DNA of 13,570 bases from an uncultured Bacillota bacterium. Lineage in GTDB: Bacteria; Bacillota; Clostridia; Lachnospirales; Lachnospiraceae. Shown here in pieces: positions 6,770 through 13,570 of this stretch. The number at the start of each line of letters is the position of its first letter. Positions within the stretch are counted from its first letter, which is position 1. The DNA lies in assembly GCA_958352855.1 (NCBI GenBank), contig CATWQE010000070.1, positions 1-13,570 on the forward strand, given 5' to 3'. A program made the position numbers and the translations under genes. The notes beneath the pieces were generated by a model. That model saw only the letters and a program-made list of their open reading frames with translations. It did not search any database and was not told the DNA's origin.

Positions 6770-8722
6770 ATGATTGAGAAAATGAAATTCTTAAGTATCA
6801 CCGGCCCGAAATCGGACATTGATCGTGTGGTAAATGAATACTTATCCAAGTATGAAATCCACCTGGAAAATGCCATGACTCAACTAAGCAAGGTACAGCA
6901 TTTATCTCCTTACATTCAGATTAATCCTTATAAGGAGCTGCTGGCCAAGGTTAATGAGTTTGCCGGTTTACTTAAGAATCCCCGGGAAATTCCCCTTCAG
7001 GATATTTCTCTGGAGAGCATTCAGCCTCTTGTTCAGTCTCTGGACGAGAAGCTCTCAAAAATCAATAAACGCTGTGAAGAACTAAGTGAGCAGCGCCTCT
7101 CTCTTCAGGAGGATTTAAAGAAAATCAAACCCTTTCTTACTCTTCCGGAGGATGTAGACAAATTGATCCATTATCGTTTTGTTCAGGCCCGTTTTGGACG
7201 GATACCGCTGGAATATTACGAAAAATTCAAAGAATATGTGTATGATAACCTGGATACCATGTTCTATCCCTGTCACCAGGATGACTATGTATGGGGAATC
7301 TATTTTGTCCTGTGGACAAAAATGGAACAGGTAGATGCTGTATTCTCTTCCATGCATTTTGAGCGAATGTATTTGAAGAAGGACTACTATCATGGTACTC
7401 CACAACAGATTTATGCAGAACTGGAAGCGCGCCTGGAAAACGTAAACCGGGAATACGCCCAGTGTGAGAACAAAATGCAGAAGCTTTTAGAAGGAGACGG
7501 CGCATTGATTCTTTCTGCACAGGCGGCTCTAAACGCCTTATCCAGAAACTTTGATGTGCGTAAGGTGGCTGCCTGTGTGAAGGAACACCAGGAAACCTTT
7601 TACATTCTCTGTGGCTGGATGAGTGAAAAGGATGCTTCGGCGTTTATGAAAGAAATCGAAAATGATACAAAGCTATTCTGTATTATTGAAGATGACAACA
7701 ATAAAATCAGCGGAACGCCGCCTACAAAGCTGAAAAATCCAAAAATCTTCAAGCCTTTTGAAATGTATGTGAAAATGTACGGGCTGCCGGATTATCATGA
7801 AATAGACCCGACTATTTTCGTGGCGCTGACCTATTCCTTTATTTTCGGGGCTATGTTTGGAGATGTGGGACAGGGACTGCTTCTGGCGATAGGTGGATTT
7901 TTGCTATATAAGATAAAACATATGAACTTAGCTGCCATTATTGGTACAGCCGGCATTTTTTCCACCTTTTTCGGATTTATGTTCGGAAGTATTTTCGGAT
8001 TTGAAAATATCATAGAGCCTATATGGCTGCATCCAACAGAAGCCATGACCCTGGTACCGGGACTTGGAAATATGAATACGGTTTTCGTGGTTGCCATTGT
8101 GTTTGGTATGTTCCTGATTCTGGTAACTATGATTTTCCACATTATTAATGCAGTCAGAACCAGAGATTTAGAAAACACCTGGTTTGACCAGAATGCAGTG
8201 TGCGGTCTGGTGTTCTATGGTATGCTTACGGTTTCCGCCCTTTTATTTTTAACTGGTCATGCCCTTCCCGCTGCAGTGGTTCTTGGAGTTATGTTTGGTG
8301 TGCCCCTGCTTTTGATTATGTTTAAGGAGCCAATCACCAGATTTTTGACAAAACAGGGACCAGTCATTGAAGGAAGCAAGCCTATGTTTCTGGTGCAGAG
8401 CTTTTTTGAACTGTTTGAAATTATGCTGAGCTTCTTGTCCAACACCCTTTCTTTTGTGCGTATTGGAGCCTTTGCAGTAAGCCACGCCGCCATGATGGGG
8501 GTTGTACTGATGCTGGCAGGCGCAGAAAGCGGAGGAAGCATTAACTGGTTTATTATTGTGTTAGGAAACCTGTTTGTCTGCGCTATGGAAGGTCTGATTG
8601 TAGGAATCCAGGTACTGCGTCTGGAATACTATGAAATGTTCAGCCGTTTCTATAAGGGAAGCGGAAGGGAATTCCGTCCGTTTTTTCAAAATACAACCGT
8701 AAAAAAACAATCTCAAAATTAG
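6770..8722 (+). CDS. ntpI: V/A-type ATPase subunit I (a-subunit, ion channel half)
   Basis: The 650-residue protein has a cytoplasmic, partly coiled-coil N-terminal half (about 1-340) and a membrane half with about seven to eight segments (about 350-625). It forms the ion half-channels against the K ring. The essential arginine is visible as R564 in LSFVRIGAFAVSHA, and a second conserved one as R617 in GIQVLRLEYYEMF. The family block EIDPT...GDVGQG (344-369) is also present. The start at 6770 is set by a near-perfect GGAGGTGA site 4 nt upstream and agreement with the usual MIEKMKFLSI start; an upstream ATG at 6695 would run through the end of ntpC. Confidence 0.96.
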   Translation: MIEKMKFLSITGPKSDIDRVVNEYLSKYEIHLENAMTQLSKVQHLSPYIQINPYKELLAKVNEFAGLLKNPREIPLQDISLESIQPLVQSLDEKLSKINKRCEELSEQRLSLQEDLKKIKPFLTLPEDVDKLIHYRFVQARFGRIPLEYYEKFKEYVYDNLDTMFYPCHQDDYVWGIYFVLWTKMEQVDAVFSSMHFERMYLKKDYYHGTPQQIYAELEARLENVNREYAQCENKMQKLLEGDGALILSAQAALNALSRNFDVRKVAACVKEHQETFYILCGWMSEKDASAFMKEIENDTKLFCIIEDDNNKISGTPPTKLKNPKIFKPFEMYVKMYGLPDYHEIDPTIFVALTYSFIFGAMFGDVGQGLLLAIGGFLLYKIKHMNLAAIIGTAGIFSTFFGFMFGSIFGFENIIEPIWLHPTEAMTLVPGLGNMNTVFVVAIVFGMFLILVTMIFHIINAVRTRDLENTWFDQNAVCGLVFYGMLTVSALLFLTGHALPAAVVLGVMFGVPLLLIMFKEPITRFLTKQGPVIEGSKPMFLVQSFFELFEIMLSFLSNTLSFVRIGAFAVSHAAMMGVVLMLAGAESGGSINWFIIVLGNLFVCAMEGLIVGIQVLRLEYYEMFSRFYKGSGREFRPFFQNTTVKKQSQN

Positions 8723-8734
8723 GAGGATTTTATT

Positions 8735-9172
8735 ATGACACTTATGATTCAGATTACACTTGCTGCTGCATTAATTTTAAGCATTCTTGTTCCTTTTGGC
8801 GCTTTTTTCCTGGGAGAAAAAAATAAGAAACGTTATAAACGTTCCCTTGCATGCAACTGTTTCTTCTTCTTTGGAAGCCTTTTGGTTGGTACGATTGTTA
8901 TGTTTGGCGGTACTGTAAGCGCTCAGGCTGCTACTGCTGCTGATACTGCCGGTCTTGCAACTGGTCTTGGCTACCTGGGAGCTGCTCTGGTAACCGGTCT
9001 TTCCGGTATTGGTTCCGGTATTGCAGTAGCAAGCTCTGCAAGCGCTGCTCTTGGTGCAATCAGCGAAGACGGTTCCCTGTTTGGTAAATCTATGATTTTC
9101 GTAGCCATGGCAGAAGGTATTGCCCTGTATGGTCTGATTATTTCCTTTATGATTTTGGGTAAACTGGGCTGA
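8735..9172 (+). CDS. ntpK: V/A-type ATPase proteolipid subunit K with long N-terminal extension
   Basis: The 145-residue membrane protein forms the rotating ion-binding ring. The C-terminal 80 residues are a standard proteolipid hairpin: a glycine- and alanine-rich helix (about 74-108, GIGSGIAVASSASAALG), the cytoplasmic loop SEDGSLFGK, and a helix with the ion-binding carboxylate E127 in AEGIALYG. The first 65 residues hold two further hydrophobic segments (4-27 and 38-60) joined by the basic loop GEKNKKRYKR, and end in GTVSAQA, like a signal peptidase I site. This half has no carboxylate and no glycine motif, so it is not a second c-type hairpin as in E. hirae NtpK. A strong AGGAGG, overlapping the ntpI stop, precedes the ATG by 8 nt. 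Confidence 0.94.
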   Translation: MTLMIQITLAAALILSILVPFGAFFLGEKNKKRYKRSLACNCFFFFGSLLVGTIVMFGGTVSAQAATAADTAGLATGLGYLGAALVTGLSGIGSGIAVASSASAALGAISEDGSLFGKSMIFVAMAEGIALYGLIISFMILGKLG

Positions 9173-9194
9173 TAACAGAAAAGGATGATAGTTC

Positions 9195-9503
9195 ATGAAA
9201 ATGTTTTTAATCAGTGATAACATTGACACCTATACTGGTATGCGCCTTGCAGGTGTAGAGGGAGTGGTGGTGCATGAACGGGAGGAGCTTAGAAGAGCCC
9301 TTGAGGAAGCAGTGGAGCATAAAGAATATGGAATTATCCTTCTCACTGAAAAATTCGGGAAGGAATTTCCGGATATTATTGATGACATCCGCTTAAATCA
9401 CCGTCTGCCGCTTCTTATTGAAATTCCTGACCGTCATGGTACAGGCCGCGCCCCTGACTTCATTACCTCTTATGTAAATGAAGCCATTGGATTAAAATTA
9501 TAA
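9195..9503 (+). CDS. ntpG: V/A-type ATPase subunit F (central shaft; NtpG in E. hirae)
   Basis: The 102-residue soluble protein binds subunit D in the central shaft of the V1 part. The Rossmann-like pattern is visible: strand MKMFLISDN at the start, the LLTEKF motif (49-54) typical of subunit F, and IPDRHGTGR (77-85) near the C-terminus. AAGGA stands 9 nt before the ATG. Nomenclature differs between organisms: the product is subunit F, encoded by ntpG in the Enterococcus scheme and by atpF in others. It lies between K and E here. Confidence 0.92.
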   Translation: MKMFLISDNIDTYTGMRLAGVEGVVVHEREELRRALEEAVEHKEYGIILLTEKFGKEFPDIIDDIRLNHRLPLLIEIPDRHGTGRAPDFITSYVNEAIGLKL

Positions 9504-9519
9504 CAGGAAGGTGATGCAT

Positions 9520-10107
9520 ATGACAACAGAAGAAAAGCTGCAGCACTTCTCTGAGGTTTCTATGGAAACAGCCAGAGAAGAGGCTGAAAAAGCCATTACA
9601 GAATTCAGGTCTGCCCTGGATGCAGATTTGGAGCAGCATAAAAAAGAAAAACAGGCAGCATCAAAACAGCAGCTAAAAGCAGAAGCTGAAAATGCTGCCA
9701 GAGAAATCAATAAAGCGCTTTCTGCAGAGCATCTCCACATTAAGAGAAAGCTCTCCAGAAAACAGCAGGAGCTCAGAGAGCAATTATTTCTGGAAATCAA
9801 GGAACAGTTAATCGCATTTACAAAATCAGAAGCATATCCCCAGTGGCTGGAGGACAGGATTAAAAAAGCTTTGAAAATTGCAGGGGAGGATAAGGTTGAA
9901 ATCAGCCTGTCCCCGGAGGATGCGGCCCTTTTGCCTGTCATTTCACAGCATACAGGGATTACTCCTCTCCTTTCAGAAACCTCTTTTCTGGGAGGCATTC
10001 GGGCTGTTATTCCCAGAAAGAATATTTTAATTGATTATACTCTTTTGACTTCTTTCCAGAATGAAAAAGAAAGTTTTAATTTTGATGGAGGGCTGACACA
10101 TGAGTAA
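9520..10107 (+). CDS. ntpE: V/A-type ATPase subunit E (peripheral stalk)
   Basis: The 195-residue product has a long charged helix (about 1-105) rich in E, K, A and Q, which pairs with the G/H-type subunit. A globular C-terminal domain (about 110-195) contains the family's SETSFLGGIRAVIPRKNILIDYTL-type region, where residues 158-181 carry the GG-I/V pattern typical of subunit E. The ATG at 9520 is preferred: AAGGTGA lies 5 nt upstream, and an in-frame GTG at 9511 and ATG at 9514 fall in or beside that site. The end overlaps the ntpA start by 8 nt. Confidence 0.92.
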   Translation: MTTEEKLQHFSEVSMETAREEAEKAITEFRSALDADLEQHKKEKQAASKQQLKAEAENAAREINKALSAEHLHIKRKLSRKQQELREQLFLEIKEQLIAFTKSEAYPQWLEDRIKKALKIAGEDKVEISLSPEDAALLPVISQHTGITPLLSETSFLGGIRAVIPRKNILIDYTLLTSFQNEKESFNFDGGLTHE

Positions 10108-11866
10108 AACAGGTGTGATTTATGGAATCAATGGTCCGGTCATCTATCTGAAGGGCAATACAGGCTTTAAAATGTCTGAGATGGTTTATGTGGGACAGGA
10201 GCATCTGGTAGGGGAAGTCATTTCTCTGAAAAAAGATGCCACTACAGTTCAGGTGTTTGAAGAAACCAGTGGTCTGCGTCCGGGAGAAACCGTAACAGCC
10301 ACAGGAGATGCCATTTCTGTTACTCTTGGCCCTGGAATTCTGGATAATATTTTCGATGGAATTCAAAGACCTCTTTCTGTGATTGCAGAGCAGTCAGGAA
10401 AGTATATTTCCAGAGGTATGCAGGTGGATTCTCTGGATACAGAAAAGCTGTGGGATGTGCATATGACCATTACTCCGGGTATGGAAATTTATGGAGGCAC
10501 CATTATTGCCGAAGTTCCCGAAACCCCATCCATTGTACACAAGTCCATGGTTCCTCCAAACCTCCATGGTGTGGTAAAAAGCGTGGTACCGGACGGCAAG
10601 TATAACATTACAGATACCCTGGCAATTCTGACCCTGGACAATGGAGAGGAATATCCTTTAAAACTGGCGCAGAAATGGCCCATCCGGATTCCACGTCCCA
10701 CCAGCAAGCGCTTCCCTGCTTCCAAACCGCTGGTTACAGGACAGCGTATTCTGGACACCCTCTTCCCCATTGCAAAAGGCGGAACTGCAGCGGTTCCGGG
10801 AGGATTTGGTACAGGAAAAACCATGACCCAGCACCAGATAGCAAAATGGTCCGATGCGGATATTATTATCTACATTGGATGTGGAGAACGTGGAAATGAA
10901 ATGACCCAGGTTTTGGAAGATTTCTCAAAACTCCATGATCCAAAAACAGGTAATGCCCTTATGGCGCGTACCTCACTTATTGCTAACACCTCCAATATGC
11001 CGGTGGCAGCCAGAGAGGCTTCCATTTATACGGGAATTACCATGGCAGAATATTACCGGGATATGGGCTATGACGTGGCAATTATGGCGGATTCCACCTC
11101 CCGCTGGGCAGAAGCTCTTAGAGAACTGTCAGGACGTCTGGAAGAAATGCCTGCAGAAGAAGGCTTTCCGGCTTATCTGGCTTCCCGTTTGTCTGCCTTT
11201 TATGAGCGTGCGGGAATGATGCAGAATTTAAACGGAACCGAAGGCTCTGTGTCTATTATCGGGGCTGTTTCCCCTCAGGGCGGTGACTTTTCAGAACCGG
11301 TTACCCAAAATACCAAGCGCTTTGTCCGCTGCTTCTGGGGACTGGATAAATCCCTGGCCTATGCAAGACATTTCCCTGCCATTCACTGGCTGACCAGCTA
11401 CAGTGAATACTTAGGTGACTTGTCTTACTGGTACAGTGAAAACGTATCTCCGAAATTTGTGGATTACAGAAACCGTCTTATGGCGATTTTAAACTCAGAA
11501 AGCAGTCTCATGGAAATTGTAAAATTAATTGGTAGTGATGTGCTGCCGGATGACCAGAAGCTGACGCTGGAAATTGCCAGGGTGGTTCGCTTAGGCTTTC
11601 TTCAGCAGAATGCATTCCATCCAGACGATACCTGTGTTTCTCTGGAAAAACAGTTTAAAATGATGGAAATTATTCTGTATTTATACAAGAAATGCAAGGT
11701 TTTAGTAGGAATGGGTATGCCGGTTTCTATTTTAAAACAGGAAAACATTTTTGAAAAGGTGATTTCCATTAAATATGATGTGCCAAATGACCATTTAGAA
11801 ATGATGGATGATTACAAAAAAGCAGTGGATGATTTCTATAACACTGTTTTGGAAAAGAATGCATAA
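10100..11866 (+). CDS. ntpA: V/A-type ATPase catalytic subunit A
   Basis: The 588-residue protein is the nucleotide-hydrolysing or ATP-synthesising subunit of the V1 hexamer. The P-loop GGFGTGKT (234-241, K240) and the catalytic glutamate E263 in GCGERGNEM are intact. The extra bulge domain between the N-terminal barrel and the P-loop (about 115-190), found in V/A but not F-type subunits, is present. SDVLPDDQKL near 488 and the C-terminal helical domain are typical. The length equals the family norm. GGAGGG stands 7 nt before the ATG, inside the end of ntpE, so E and A are coupled. Confidence 0.97.
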   Translation: MSKTGVIYGINGPVIYLKGNTGFKMSEMVYVGQEHLVGEVISLKKDATTVQVFEETSGLRPGETVTATGDAISVTLGPGILDNIFDGIQRPLSVIAEQSGKYISRGMQVDSLDTEKLWDVHMTITPGMEIYGGTIIAEVPETPSIVHKSMVPPNLHGVVKSVVPDGKYNITDTLAILTLDNGEEYPLKLAQKWPIRIPRPTSKRFPASKPLVTGQRILDTLFPIAKGGTAAVPGGFGTGKTMTQHQIAKWSDADIIIYIGCGERGNEMTQVLEDFSKLHDPKTGNALMARTSLIANTSNMPVAAREASIYTGITMAEYYRDMGYDVAIMADSTSRWAEALRELSGRLEEMPAEEGFPAYLASRLSAFYERAGMMQNLNGTEGSVSIIGAVSPQGGDFSEPVTQNTKRFVRCFWGLDKSLAYARHFPAIHWLTSYSEYLGDLSYWYSENVSPKFVDYRNRLMAILNSESSLMEIVKLIGSDVLPDDQKLTLEIARVVRLGFLQQNAFHPDDTCVSLEKQFKMMEIILYLYKKCKVLVGMGMPVSILKQENIFEKVISIKYDVPNDHLEMMDDYKKAVDDFYNTVLEKNA

Positions 11867-11880
11867 GGAGGGACTGATTT

Positions 11881-13266
11881 ATGGCAATTGAATATTTGGG
11901 CTTAAGTGAAATCAATGGCCCTCTGGTAGTTCTGGAAGGGGTAAAAAATGCCTCTTTTGACGAAATTGTAGAGTTCCGCGTGGATGATGGAAGCAGAAAA
12001 CTTGGAAGAATTGTAGAAATCTACGAAGAAAAAGCGGTGATCCAGGTATTTGAGGGGACAGAAAATATGTCTCTTCAGAATACCCACACAAGACTTAGCG
12101 GACATCCCATGGAAATTGAACTTTCTCCTGAGATTTTAGGACGAACCTTTGACGGAATCGGACGCCCCATTGACCGTTTAGGACCGGTGATTCCAGAGAA
12201 AAAGCTTAATATCAACGGACTGCCGCTGAATCCTGTTACCAGAGAATATCCGCGTAACTTTATTCAGACAGGTATCTCAGCCATTGACGGACTGACAACC
12301 CTGATTCGTGGACAGAAGCTGCCGATTTTCTCCGGAAACGGACTTCCCCATGACCAGTTGGCAGCCCAGATTGTACAGCAGGCATCTCTTGGGGCAGACA
12401 GTGATGAGAAATTCGCCATTGTATTTGCTGCCATGGGTGTGAAATATGATGTGGCAGAATTTTTCCGCAGAACCTTTGAAGAAAGCGGAGTTTCTGACCA
12501 TGTAGTGATGTATTTGAATCTGGCTAATGATCCGGTGGTAGAACGTTTGATTACCCCGAAGGTAGCGCTTACTGCTGCAGAATATCTGGCTTTTGAAAAG
12601 GGAATGCACATTCTGGTTATTTTGACCGATATTACTTCTTTCTGTGAAGCCATGCGTGAGGTTTCCTCTTCCAAGGGAGAAATCCCTTCCAGAAAGGGCT
12701 ATCCGGGATATTTGTACAGTGAGCTTGCTACCCTGTATGAACGGGCAGGTATTGTAAGAGGCGGAACAGGTTCTGTAACACAGATACCGATTCTTACCAT
12801 GCCAAATGATGACATTACCCATCCCATTCCTGACCTTACAGGATATATTACGGAAGGACAGATTGTTCTGGACCGCCAGCTTCATGGTCAGGCAATATAT
12901 CCGCCTATTAATGTACTGCCCTCTCTCTCCCGTCTTATGAAGGATGGTATTGGAGAAGGCTTTACCAGGGAGGATCATCAGGATGTGGCAAATCAGCTCT
13001 TCTCCTGCTATGCAAAAGTAGGGGATGCCAGAGCTTTGGCTTCTGTTATTGGTGAGGATGAACTCTCTCCTCTGGATAAAAAGTATCTGGAATTTGGTAC
13101 AGCTTTTGAGGAAGAATTTGTGGGACAGCGTTCCGATGAAAACAGAACCATTACGGAAACCCTGGATAAAGGCTGGAAACTGTTAAGCATGATTCCAAGA
13201 GAAGAACTGGATCGTATTGATACCAAGATACTGGATAAGTATTATCATCCAGCAGAGGAACAATAA
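11881..13266 (+). CDS. ntpB: V/A-type ATPase non-catalytic subunit B
   Basis: The 461-residue partner of subunit A alternates with it in the V1 hexamer. Its P-loop is degenerate, reading SGNGLPHDQL (151-160) with no GKT/S, as expected for B. The arginine that reaches into the A-subunit site is R351 in PSLSRLMK. SSSKGEIPSRKGYPGY (262-277) and ELATLYERAG (281-290) are family blocks. An AAGGAGG overlapping the ntpA stop precedes the ATG by 9 nt. Length and start match the family. Confidence 0.97.
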   Translation: MAIEYLGLSEINGPLVVLEGVKNASFDEIVEFRVDDGSRKLGRIVEIYEEKAVIQVFEGTENMSLQNTHTRLSGHPMEIELSPEILGRTFDGIGRPIDRLGPVIPEKKLNINGLPLNPVTREYPRNFIQTGISAIDGLTTLIRGQKLPIFSGNGLPHDQLAAQIVQQASLGADSDEKFAIVFAAMGVKYDVAEFFRRTFEESGVSDHVVMYLNLANDPVVERLITPKVALTAAEYLAFEKGMHILVILTDITSFCEAMREVSSSKGEIPSRKGYPGYLYSELATLYERAGIVRGGTGSVTQIPILTMPNDDITHPIPDLTGYITEGQIVLDRQLHGQAIYPPINVLPSLSRLMKDGIGEGFTREDHQDVANQLFSCYAKVGDARALASVIGEDELSPLDKKYLEFGTAFEEEFVGQRSDENRTITETLDKGWKLLSMIPREELDRIDTKILDKYYHPAEEQ

Positions 13267-13292
13267 AAAACACATGGAAAAGGGGTGATATT

Positions 13293-13570
13293 ACGGATCC
13301 GAATACCTTTCCCACCAAGGGAAATCTCATACTGGCAAAAAATTCCCTGGCTCTTTCCAGGCAGGGGTTTGACCTGATGGATAAGAAGCGGAATATCCTC
13401 ATTCGTGAACTCATGGACCTGATTGATCAGGCAAAAGATATTCAGTCCCAGATTGATACCACCTTCCGCAGCGCTTACACTGCTCTTCAGAAGGCAAATA
13501 TGGAAATCGGTATCAGCCATGTGCAGGAAATTTCCAGGACTGTTCCAGTGGAGGATTCCATTGAAATCAA
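13293..13570 (+). CDS. ntpD: V/A-type ATPase subunit D, partial, apparent ACG start
   Basis: The open frame reads DPNTFPTKGNLILAKNSLA from its second codon and continues to the window end, matching the N-terminus of subunit D, the coiled-coil shaft that rotates inside A3B3. Family members usually start MDPNTFPTK, but the codon before GAT is ACG (13293-13295). GGGGTGA stands 4 nt upstream, the same spacing as GGAGGTGA before the ntpI ATG. No ATG, GTG or TTG is in frame until the ATG at 13377, which would remove 28 conserved residues. ATT at 13290 is the only other near-start codon and sits directly against the ribosome site. Either ACG is used or a T has become C, by mutation or sequencing error. 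The 3' end lies outside the window. Confidence 0.88.

Noticed and set aside
9511..9519. Earlier GTG/ATG start for ntpE
   Set aside because: Those codons overlap or abut the AAGGTGA ribosome site; the ATG at 9520 has proper spacing and gives the usual subunit E start.
12277..12978. 233-codon open frame antisense to ntpB
   Set aside because: It lies wholly within a strongly supported gene, has no recognisable domain, and its composition looks like an antisense shadow. The same applies to other long antisense frames across folC, ntpI, ntpK and ntpE.

Overview
The window looks like chromosomal DNA of an anaerobic Firmicute, most likely a Lachnospiraceae member (class Clostridia). The reasons are moderate G+C, strong AGGAGG-type Shine-Dalgarno sites, tight operons, a folC-folE-HD-folP folate cluster and a complete V/A-type ATPase operon. 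The genus is inference and cannot be fixed by eye.

Positions 1-2450 (minus strand) hold a folate operon read right to left. A clear sigma-A-type promoter (2422-2450) is followed by folC, folE (overlapping folC by 8 bp), a 160-residue HD-domain hydrolase starting one base after folE, and the first codons of what is probably folP at the window edge. The HD protein lies where the pathway needs a dihydroneopterin triphosphate phosphatase, making it a candidate for that often unassigned step.

Positions 2523-3192 (minus) hold a lone, A+T-rich SMI1/KNR4 (SUKH) gene with its own promoter and no toxin gene beside it. Positions 3249-5202 (minus) hold a three-gene operon: a YtrA-type GntR repressor, an ABC ATPase and an ABC-2 permease, joined by 7- and 4-base overlaps. 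Its promoter lies inside a 63-bp inverted repeat with three AACAG and three CTGTT half-sites, each set phased at exactly 10 bp. This is very probably the repressor's own operator.

Positions 5318-13570 (plus) hold a divergent V/A-type ATPase operon in the order peripheral stalk (G/H), C, I, K, F, E, A, B, D, with D cut by the window end. A and B keep the expected catalytic residues (A: K240, E263; B: R351), and I keeps the membrane arginines (R564, R617). Two points deserve attention. NtpK carries a 65-residue N-terminal extension that looks like a membrane segment plus a signal peptide ending in Ala-Gln-Ala. ntpD has no ATG, GTG or TTG at the family start; an ACG sits exactly where the initiator should be, 4 nt behind a good Shine-Dalgarno.

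No tRNA, rRNA, CRISPR array, insertion sequence or convincing intrinsic terminator was seen. I did not find a wholly new multi-gene system. The best leads are the HD protein, the phased operator, the NtpK extension and the ntpD start.
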